The notes under the pieces are model-generated. The model did not search any database. It was not told the origin of the DNA and was given only the letters and a program-made list of their open reading frames with translations. From positions 806,001 through 870,000 of the forward strand of contig NZ_SRMB01000001.1 of NCBI RefSeq assembly GCF_004745645.1: a stretch of DNA of 64,000 bases, written 5' to 3'. Positions 44,242 through 51,352 of this stretch are shown here, piece by piece. This DNA comes from Hymenobacter metallicola (GTDB lineage Bacteria > Bacteroidota > Bacteroidia > Cytophagales > Hymenobacteraceae). The first letter of the stretch is position 1. Every line of letters begins with the position of its first letter. The translations under genes were made by a program, and so were the position numbers.

Positions 44242-45114
44242 ATGGTCTATCCAATTCCTCTGTACCTGAATCAGAAGTACGTATTTGACATATTAGCTAT
44301 GATTGAAGATGGCTTCAGTCAAATGCAGACTCTTAAAACTGTAGATTCTTCGACTGCTGACTCTCTGCTTAAGAGTAGGGGTGAAGTCGGTCTGAATAAT
44401 GTCTTTGCTTTTCTAGGCGTAAAGCTTGAGGGTGAGGGAAGCAAGCATAAGAAAGATGCAAGTGAATCGACCTCCGAACTACAGAAGGTGCATACACCCA
44501 ACTCACTGTTTGCTAAGATGTATAACGCTTTGGACCAGAAAGGGGTTATTAGGAAGGAAAGCCTTTTAGACTCTGGGAGTGGAGACTTTGTTCTTTTCAA
44601 ATCTAAACTCCAGAAGAACCCGGTTATTGATAATTTAGAAAGCTATTTTTCACTTTTTAGGCTGGCTTTCGGCTTTACTGACTCTGGTCAGCAGACTAAA
44701 CAGCAAAAAGCAGACGGTCAAGCCAACAAAAAAGTCCTAGAACAATTTGAGAGCCTTATTAAACAATTGAAATCTGAAGGCAGCCTAGATCTTGTTGGTG
44801 AGAGCGTTGGTAATGAGCAGTTTAAAGCAGTTCTGACTATCGATAGAGATTATCTAAATGATCCTTCATTATCAGATATAGCAGATGGTGAATTTTGTGT
44901 TTTAGGAAAAGCTATTCGAGTAATCAAGGAGGATAATAATCAGGGCATTAATCTGCTTCGCAAAACAAGCCTTAGTAAGTTTTCTGATGCAATGTTAAAG
45001 CAGATGTTCTCAGGCTTTCAAAACATGGACGAACATGGGCTGAAAAACGTAGAGTTTATGACAGAAGTTAGAGGCCCTGTCTTGCAGGTAATCCCAATAG
45101 CAATTTTTGCATAA
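44242..45114 (+). CDS. AT-rich foreign-looking gene, DUF6414-like
   Basis: 290 residues from ATG 44242; a TTG at 44239 is possible. The protein begins VYPIPLYLNQKYVFDILAMIEDGFSQ, then has a Ser/Lys-rich loop, a helical region LFAKMYNALDQKGVI and a beta-rich end. The pattern resembles what I recall of DUF6414, without certainty. The base composition is far more AT-rich than the genes on both sides (Lys, Asn and Ile codons with A/T endings are common). It lies inside the MoxR gene set, between the ATPase and the SMI1/KNR4 gene, without mobile-element remains. A 10-bp direct repeat (AACGCAGCAC at 44198-44207 and 44228-44237) sits at the left border. It may be a defence or regulatory cargo gene. 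Confidence 0.7.
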   Translation: MVYPIPLYLNQKYVFDILAMIEDGFSQMQTLKTVDSSTADSLLKSRGEVGLNNVFAFLGVKLEGEGSKHKKDASESTSELQKVHTPNSLFAKMYNALDQKGVIRKESLLDSGSGDFVLFKSKLQKNPVIDNLESYFSLFRLAFGFTDSGQQTKQQKADGQANKKVLEQFESLIKQLKSEGSLDLVGESVGNEQFKAVLTIDRDYLNDPSLSDIADGEFCVLGKAIRVIKEDNNQGINLLRKTSLSKFSDAMLKQMFSGFQNMDEHGLKNVEFMTEVRGPVLQVIPIAIFA

Positions 45115-45182
45115 TATTTAAAGATTTGTTAATCAAGTCATTATAGTTAGGTGATACTTGTTTTTTATTGCTCTTGTTTATT

Positions 45183-45755
45183 ATGACTTTTTCCGCTCTG
45201 CTAACCCGACTCGATACCCTGCTGCAGCAGCGCCGGCCCGATTACTACGCCACACTCAAGCCCGCGGCCCCTGCCGCGGAGCTGGCCGCTTTCGAGGCGG
45301 AGTTCGGGCTGACGCTGCCCGCCGAGCTGCGGCTCTGGTTTGGCTGGCGCAACGGGCAGCAGGGCTTCGAAAGCTTCGTGCAGAACAATTGCCTGCAGTC
45401 GTTGGACAGCGCGGCCGAAACCATGCGCGTAAACCGGGAGCTGCTGGAAGCCGGGGATTTTGTGCCCAACTGGTGGCAGCCGGGCTGGGTGCCATTCCTG
45501 GAAAACGGCGGGGGCGACCATGTCTGCCTAGACTCGGCGGGCACCTTCACCGGCCGGGCCGGGCAGGTGCTCAAGCACTGGCACGACTGGGAAGCCCGCC
45601 CCGTGCTCTTCCCCGACCTAACAGCCTGGCTGGCGGCCGTGGTGCAGGCGTATGAACAAACCGAAAATGGCACGGAGCTGCTGCGTGATGAGCAAATTGA
45701 AGACGTGGAACTGGCGCATCCGCCGGGCTTCCCGCTGGAATTTGAGGCCGGCTGA
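45183..45755 (+). CDS. SMI1/KNR4 family protein
   Basis: 190 residues from ATG 45183 (MTFSALLTRLDTLLQQRRPDYY). The family pattern is seen in ELAAFEAEFGLTLPAELRLWFGWRNGQQGFE (about residues 34-64), WWQPGWVPFLENGGGDHVCLD (about 96-116) and VLKHWHDWEARPVLFPDLTAWL. SMI1/KNR4 proteins often act as immunity proteins in contact-dependent toxin systems, but single copies without a toxin are frequent, and I see none here. The gene lies between the AT-rich gene and the oxygenase remnant. Confidence 0.88.
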   Translation: MTFSALLTRLDTLLQQRRPDYYATLKPAAPAAELAAFEAEFGLTLPAELRLWFGWRNGQQGFESFVQNNCLQSLDSAAETMRVNRELLEAGDFVPNWWQPGWVPFLENGGGDHVCLDSAGTFTGRAGQVLKHWHDWEARPVLFPDLTAWLAAVVQAYEQTENGTELLRDEQIEDVELAHPPGFPLEFEAG

Positions 45756-45814
45756 TTGGCCTGTTCGAATTTATCTAGCCGCGACGTATTCCTTGTTCCG
45801 CTCTTGTTTCTGCT

Positions 45815-45991
45815 ATGACCCTGCACTATCTGACCGATGCCATTCTGGAAGTTCCGGACTTTCTCTCGCCCGCCGAATGCCCGCTGCTCATTGCCCGCAG
45901 TGAGCAGCGGGGCTTTGCGAAAGCCGGCGTCGGTCTGGCAACCGGGGCCGAGGTGATTAAAGCCAACCGCGTTTCCCTTCCCCTTACATGA
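45815..45991 (+). pseudogene. Truncated 2OG-Fe(II) oxygenase, N-terminal remnant
   Basis: A 58-codon frame that starts with MTLHYLTDAILEVPDFLSPAEC and continues LLIARSEQRGFAKAGVG, then ends abruptly. The VPDFLSPAEC...LI...E..GF.KA pattern is the start of prolyl-4-hydroxylase-like 2-oxoglutarate/iron oxygenases, which are usually about 190 residues; the iron ligands HxD and H are absent. What remains after ANRVS is out of register, and the stop follows at once. The rest of the gene is deleted and DUF5682 begins 63 nt later. Confidence 0.6.
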
Positions 45992-46053
45992 GCGCAGCAG
46001 GTTTTACCCGCCCGCTGTTTCGTCCTGCCTGAGCCTCCTTTGCCTCGTTTTGT

Positions 46054-48348
46054 ATGCCCACCGACCTTCGCCTTTTCGGCATTCGCCACCACGGCCCCGG
46101 CAGCACCGCCAGCCTGCTGAAAGCCCTGGACGAGTACCAGCCCGATATGGTGCTGCTGGAGTGTCCCGCCGATGGCGAAAAAGCCCTGCTGCTGGCTTCC
46201 ACCCCGGATCTGCAGCCCCCGGTAGCCCTGTTGCTCTACAACCCCAAGCAGCACCAACAGGCTAGCTTTTTGCCCTTTGCCCACTTCTCGCCCGAGTGGC
46301 AGGCCACCTTGTGGTGCCAGCAGCACGGGGCGCACCTGCGCTGCTTCGATTTGCCCCAGGCCCTGCGCTTTGCCCTGTCCGATGCCGTGGAGCTGGTGCC
46401 GCCGCCGGACTCTTCGGCTGACTTGCCCGTTGAAACGGAAGCGTCGGCGGAGCCTGCCGCCGCCGAAACGGCCGGAGAGTCGGGGGCCGCAGAAGATCCG
46501 TTCCGCCACGACCCCATTGCCTACCTGGCCCGCCTCGACGGCTACACCGATGGGGAGCGGTGGTGGGAAGCCCGCATCGAGCACAGTGCCGGCCACGCCG
46601 ATGCCTTCGCGGTGGTGTTGCAGATGATGACGGCCCTGCGCGAAGAGCTAGCCTGGCCCGAATCAGCCGAAACTCTGCTGCGGGAGGCCTACATGCGCGA
46701 AACCCTGCGCAGCACGCTCAAGCAGGGCTACCAGCGCGTGGCCGTGGTGTGCGGGGCCTGGCACGCGCCGGTGCTGCGGGCCGAAAACCTGCCGGGCTAC
46801 GCCAAAAACGACAAAGCCTGCCTCAAGGGCCTGAAGAAAGTACCCACCGAAGCCACCTGGGTACCCTGGACCTACGAACGCCTGGCCCGGCAGTCGGGCT
46901 ACGGAGCCGGGGTGTTGTCGCCGGCCTGGTACGAGCTGCTGTTTGAGCAGCCCCACGCGCAGGTCGTGACCCACTGGATGGTGCGGGCGGCCCACTTGCT
47001 GCGCGAGCAGCAGCTCGACGCCTCCTCCGCCCATGCCATTGAAGGCGTGCGCTTGGCCGAGGCCCTGGCTGCCGTGCGCGGCCTCTCCCTGCCCGGCATC
47101 GAGGAGCTGGAAGAAGCGGCCGTGAGCATTTTCGGGGGCGGGTACGCCGAGGCCCTGGGCCTGGTACACGAGCAGCTGGTCATTGGGCAGAAGCTGGGCG
47201 AAGTGCCCGCCGAGCTGCCCGCTTCTCCGCTGCAGCAAGACCTGGCCCTGCAGCAGAAAACCTGGCGTCTCAAGCCCGAGGCCGCCCGTAAAACCCTGGC
47301 CCTGGACCTGCGCAAAGACCTGGATTTGGGCCGCAGCCACCTGCTGCACCGCCTGCAGCTGCTCAACATCCGCTGGGGTAAGCCGGAGCGGGTAACTGGC
47401 AAGAGCGGCACTTTTCACGAGGTCTGGGACCTGCAGTGGCGGCCGGAAATGGTGCTGCAACTGCTCGAAGCGGGCCGCTGGGGCAACACCGTAGTGGCCG
47501 CCGCCAGCGGGGCCGCCGCGCAGCGCGCCCGGCAGGCCACCGACTTGAGCCAGGTTAGCACCTTGCTGGAAGAGGCCCTGCGCGCCGACCTGGGCCCGGC
47601 CCTGGGCCTGCTGGTAGCCCGCCTCGAAACCCTGAGTGCCGATACCCGCGACGTGGCCCACTTGCTCACGGCCCTGCCGCCCCTGGTTAATGTGCTGCGC
47701 TACGGCAACGTGCGGCGCACCGAAACCGCCCAGGTGGCCCAGGTAGTGCACCACCTTGTGCCACGTCTGTGCATCTCGCTGCCCCTGGCTACCACCGGCC
47801 TCGACACCGATGCGGCGGCCCAGCTGCTCGAGCAGCTGGAGGCGGCCCACTTGGCTATCCGCCGCCTGCCCGATGCCGCCCAGCACGCCGACTGGTACGC
47901 TGCCCTGCACAGTGTGGCCCGGCAGCCGGCCAGCAGCGGCCTGTTGGCCGGGGCCGCCACCCGCCTGTTGTTCGATGGCCAGCAGCTGGGGGCCGAGGAA
48001 ACGGCCACGCTGCTGGGTTTAGCCCTGGCACCCGCCCAGCCCACGGAGTACGCTACGGCCTGGATTGAAGGCTTTCTGCGCGGCAGCGGTTTGCTCCTGA
48101 TTCACAACCGGGTGCTTTTTGATTTGCTCGACGCCTGGCTAAGCGGCCTGGAAGAATCCGTCTTTCAGGAGGTGGTGCCCTTGCTCCGCCGCTCCTTCGC
48201 CGATTTCAGTCAGCCCGAGCGGCAGCAGGTGCTGAGCCTGGCGGCCGGCGGGGCCGCGGCTGTTGCCACTCCGGAAGCGGATATCGACCTGGAGCGGGGC
48301 CTGCGGGTGTTGCCGGGGCTGCGCGAGCTGCTGGGCCTGGGCGGGTGA
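46054..48348 (+). CDS. DUF5682 protein (YehM-like)
   Basis: A 764-residue cytoplasmic protein. It opens with RLFGIRHHGPGSTASLLKALDEYQPDMVLLECP (residues 6-38), has KPTE-free helical middle parts, and carries VAVVCGAWHAPVL (about residues 229-241), a GxxH/GAxH pair also seen in the EreA/ChaN/TIKI-type hydrolase fold. An enzymatic role is therefore possible but inferred. Its length is close to that of E. coli YehM (about 760). The expected partners are the MoxR ATPase, the SWIM and the VWA proteins, all in the window on the same strand. Confidence 0.9.
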   Translation: MPTDLRLFGIRHHGPGSTASLLKALDEYQPDMVLLECPADGEKALLLASTPDLQPPVALLLYNPKQHQQASFLPFAHFSPEWQATLWCQQHGAHLRCFDLPQALRFALSDAVELVPPPDSSADLPVETEASAEPAAAETAGESGAAEDPFRHDPIAYLARLDGYTDGERWWEARIEHSAGHADAFAVVLQMMTALREELAWPESAETLLREAYMRETLRSTLKQGYQRVAVVCGAWHAPVLRAENLPGYAKNDKACLKGLKKVPTEATWVPWTYERLARQSGYGAGVLSPAWYELLFEQPHAQVVTHWMVRAAHLLREQQLDASSAHAIEGVRLAEALAAVRGLSLPGIEELEEAAVSIFGGGYAEALGLVHEQLVIGQKLGEVPAELPASPLQQDLALQQKTWRLKPEAARKTLALDLRKDLDLGRSHLLHRLQLLNIRWGKPERVTGKSGTFHEVWDLQWRPEMVLQLLEAGRWGNTVVAAASGAAAQRARQATDLSQVSTLLEEALRADLGPALGLLVARLETLSADTRDVAHLLTALPPLVNVLRYGNVRRTETAQVAQVVHHLVPRLCISLPLATTGLDTDAAAQLLEQLEAAHLAIRRLPDAAQHADWYAALHSVARQPASSGLLAGAATRLLFDGQQLGAEETATLLGLALAPAQPTEYATAWIEGFLRGSGLLLIHNRVLFDLLDAWLSGLEESVFQEVVPLLRRSFADFSQPERQQVLSLAAGGAAAVATPEADIDLERGLRVLPGLRELLGLGG

Positions 48349-48448
48349 GGGCGGTAGAAAGGCGGCCCACGGCTCATTGTTGCTGCAAAAGCCTGCCGGA
48401 TCTGCTACCTTTCCTAACTGCTTAGCCTCCACCTGCTTTTTCATCGGC

Positions 48449-49885
48449 ATGAACCTTCGCTTTACTATCCTGGCCAGTGCGCTGGGAACATTGCTGGCCG
48501 GGTGTGCCGGCCGCCCCGCCGGCAAAAGCTACGAACTGGTCATCACCCATGCCAACGTGGTAGAGGTCGAAACCGGTACCCTGCGGCCCGACCAGACCAT
48601 TGGTATCCGGGAAGGCCGTATTGTGCACCTGGGCAAAACGGGGGCTACGTCCGTCCCGGCCCAGCGCACCCTCGACGCCCAGGGCCGCTACCTGATTCCG
48701 GGGTTGTGGGACATGCACGTGCACTTTCGTGGGGGCGAGGCCCTTACCACGGCCAACCGCAACCTGCTGCCGCTCTACCTGGCCCACGGCGTAACAACCG
48801 TGCGCGACGCGGGCGGCGACCTGACCCCGGCCATTTTCCGGTGGCGCCAGCAGCTGGCGGCCGGGGAGCTGGCCGGGCCGCGCATTTTCACCTCCGGCCC
48901 CAAGCTCGACGGGCCCAAACCTACTTGGGCGGGCTCGTTGGAAATTGAAACACCCGCCCAGATTGACCGCGCCCTGGATTCGCTGCAGAAGCTGCAGGTC
49001 GACTACGTGAAGCTCTACGAAAGTACCATTTCCCGGGACGCCTTTCTGGGCGCCATTGCCGCGGCCCAAAAGCGGGGAATGACGACCACCGGCCACATGC
49101 CCTACAGTGTAACGCTGCGCGAAGCGGCCGAGCGGGGCCTCGATGCTACCGAGCACCTGTATTACGTGCTCAAAGCCTGTTCCAACCGCGAAGACAGCAT
49201 CACGGCCGCCGTGCAGGCCAGTTTGAAAACCAGCCAGCCCCTGGGCCTGTTTGCCGTGCTGCCCGCCGTGTACCGCACCTACGACCCGGCCGTGGCCGCC
49301 CAAACCTACCGCCTGCTGGTGGCCCGGCGCACGGCCGTGGTGCCCACGCTCTACATCCAGAAGCTGCTGACCGAGCTGCCCGCCACCGACCACGCCCGCG
49401 ACTCGATGCTGGCCTATATTGCCCCCGACATTCAGGCCACCTACGCCCGCCGCCTGGCCAGCGCCCGGCAGCAGTCGGCGGCCACGCGGGCCTTCAACCA
49501 GCAGCTTTCGGCCCGGTTTCGGAGCCTGGTCCAACCCCTGCAGGCCGCTGGCGTCACGCTGCTGGCCGGCTCCGACAGCGGGCCGTTCAACTCCTACGTC
49601 TACCCGGGCGCCTCGCTGCTGGGCGAGCTGGAGCTGCTGGTCGAGGCCGGGCTGACCCCGGCTCAGGCTCTGCAGGCGGCTACTATCAACGGCGCCCGGT
49701 TTCTGAAAGCCGACCAGCGCTCCGGTACCATTGCCGTGGGCAAGGAAGCCGATTTGGTCTTGCTTCACCAGAATCCGTTGGCTGATATCCGCAACCTGCG
49801 CCAGATTCACACCGTCATTTCCCGGGGCCGGGTGTATTCGGCGGCGGAGCTGCGCCGGCTGGTGCAGGCCGTCAGACAGCCCTAA
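48449..49885 (+). CDS. Amidohydrolase family lipoprotein
   Basis: 478 residues from ATG 48449, with lipobox LLAGC, so it is an exported, membrane-anchored enzyme. The metal site is visible as DMHVHF (HxH), the lysine in YVKLYES, His in TTGHMPYS, His in ATEHLYY and Asp in LLAGSDSG. This is the imidazolonepropionase/prolidase-like branch of the amidohydrolase superfamily. The substrate is not known. It starts 100 nt after the DUF5682 gene and is followed 16 nt later by a deformylase gene; neither is part of the core MoxR set. Confidence 0.88.
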   Translation: MNLRFTILASALGTLLAGCAGRPAGKSYELVITHANVVEVETGTLRPDQTIGIREGRIVHLGKTGATSVPAQRTLDAQGRYLIPGLWDMHVHFRGGEALTTANRNLLPLYLAHGVTTVRDAGGDLTPAIFRWRQQLAAGELAGPRIFTSGPKLDGPKPTWAGSLEIETPAQIDRALDSLQKLQVDYVKLYESTISRDAFLGAIAAAQKRGMTTTGHMPYSVTLREAAERGLDATEHLYYVLKACSNREDSITAAVQASLKTSQPLGLFAVLPAVYRTYDPAVAAQTYRLLVARRTAVVPTLYIQKLLTELPATDHARDSMLAYIAPDIQATYARRLASARQQSAATRAFNQQLSARFRSLVQPLQAAGVTLLAGSDSGPFNSYVYPGASLLGELELLVEAGLTPAQALQAATINGARFLKADQRSGTIAVGKEADLVLLHQNPLADIRNLRQIHTVISRGRVYSAAELRRLVQAVRQP

Positions 49886-49901
49886 TTAGTAGCAAAAAGC
49901 C

Positions 49902-50438
49902 ATGCCCATTCGTGATATTCTGCAGCTGGGCCACCCCGTGCTGCGCCAAGTAGCCCAGCCCGTGGCCGACCCCACGGCCCCGGAAGTAGCCAGCCTGGTT
50001 ATGGACCTGGCCGACACCGTGGCGCACTGGCGCGCAACCACCGGCTACGGTCGGGCCATTGCCGCCCCGCAAATCGGGGTGTTGCAACGCGTGATTCTGC
50101 TGCGTCTGCCGGGGCGCCCGGTCTGGCCGCTCGTCAACCCCAGCATCATCGACCACAGCCCCGAAACCATGGTCGTGTGGGATGCCTGCCTGTCGTTTCT
50201 GTCCATTTTTATGCAGGTAGTACGCTACCCCTGGATTCGGGTGCGCTACCAGGACGTGCAGGGCACCTGGCACGAAACCCACGCCGGCCTGGAAGACGAC
50301 CTGGCCGAACTCCTGCAGCACGAAATCGACCACTTGGACGGCATCCTAGCCCTGGACCGCCTGACGGACATCAACACGCTCTGCTCCCGGGAAGAGTTTG
50401 AGCGGCAGTTTAAAGCCGATAGCCCCTATGGCCGGTAA
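49902..50438 (+). CDS. def: Peptide deformylase, divergent
   Basis: A 178-residue metal-dependent enzyme that removes the formyl group from nascent proteins. The three motifs are present but altered: GYGRAIAAPQIG (Gln57), WDACLSF (Cys96 as metal ligand, in place of EGCLS) and QHEIDHLDG (His140, Glu141, His144). The metal ligands and catalytic Glu are intact, so activity is likely, but the substitutions mark it as a secondary deformylase rather than the housekeeping copy. It lies 16 nt after the amidohydrolase gene. Confidence 0.85.
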   Translation: MPIRDILQLGHPVLRQVAQPVADPTAPEVASLVMDLADTVAHWRATTGYGRAIAAPQIGVLQRVILLRLPGRPVWPLVNPSIIDHSPETMVVWDACLSFLSIFMQVVRYPWIRVRYQDVQGTWHETHAGLEDDLAELLQHEIDHLDGILALDRLTDINTLCSREEFERQFKADSPYGR

Positions 50439-50488
50439 AAAGGTTTCCTCCTTAAAGGCGAAACCGCATACCATCTTAATACTCTCTG

Positions 50489-51259
50489 CTATAACAGTAC
50501 CGCCGAGCCACAGCGCCGAAAGACCAAGAATTGCTTTTGCCCCGCAAAGGCAGCGGAGGCCGGCCATTGTTCTGCATCCTGGTATACTAAAGCCAGGCCT
50601 TCTTGCCAAGGCTCGTTATTTAGAAGGCATTCGGCTATAATCTCTCCACTGGGTTGTTTCGAGGTATATAGTTTTAGCCAGCATAGCGCTTCTGACGTCA
50701 ATTGGCGAAGTAGTTGGGGCTTTAAGAGGTCAAAAAAGTGATGTTCATTTATGTGCTCTTGCCGATCTGCCCAAGCCCCCTGGACCTGGATTGGGCTTAG
50801 TGTAGAATGCCATAGGGCACCGGTGGCGGAAGTTATGTTTAACGCAGGATTGTGGTTGCCTTCCAAGGCTTCAACAACAGTACTAAATCCACTGTGCAAG
50901 TAATTCTGAATGCCAGAATCAATAGCATCGGAGTCATTCTCACCGAGCCCCGCAAGGCACTCTACTATTCCGGCAGGAAAGAACTGCGAATGGATAAGCC
51001 GGAAGCCCAAGCCTAAAACCACTGCGTTAGGGTGCTGAGTCCGCTCGAATACAGTAGTATCCAGCATTAGGGAATAGGGGGCAATTACGATTTGGTCTCC
51101 GTGCCGGGCCACTTGTAAACCAGGGAATACTTCCTGGAGCCGGGTAACAAGCTGCTGTTGCAACACCCTTTCAACCTGCGTCGGCGGCTCGGGCGTTGTT
51201 GGTTGAGACGTCGGCCGTGCAGGACCGAATACATGACGCAGCTTCTGAATCAAACTCAT
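50489..51259 (-). CDS. DUF6348-like protein
   Basis: A 256-residue cytoplasmic protein. It has a disordered Pro/Thr leader (residues 11-30), then a beta-rich domain with HPNAVVLGLGFRLIHSQFFPAGIVECLAGLGE and ALWHSTLSPIQVQGAW. This resembles DUF6348, a family often met near toxin-immunity genes, but the assignment is from memory. It is more AT-rich than the neighbouring genes and convergent with the deformylase gene. Function unknown. Confidence 0.65.
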   Translation of the reverse strand: MSLIQKLRHVFGPARPTSQPTTPEPPTQVERVLQQQLVTRLQEVFPGLQVARHGDQIVIAPYSLMLDTTVFERTQHPNAVVLGLGFRLIHSQFFPAGIVECLAGLGENDSDAIDSGIQNYLHSGFSTVVEALEGNHNPALNITSATGALWHSTLSPIQVQGAWADRQEHINEHHFFDLLKPQLLRQLTSEALCWLKLYTSKQPSGEIIAECLLNNEPWQEGLALVYQDAEQWPASAAFAGQKQFLVFRRCGSAVLL

Positions 51260-51352
51260 AGATTATCAAATCAGGTGGGATTGTGTCATGGCAGTCGATG
51301 GCCTGAATGTAGATGGTTGTTGACTCGAAGCGCAGAAGAAAATAGCGGACTC

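Noticed and set aside
48422..49810. 462-codon frame opposite the amidohydrolase gene
   Set aside because: Antisense shadow; the plus strand carries a complete metal site and lipobox.
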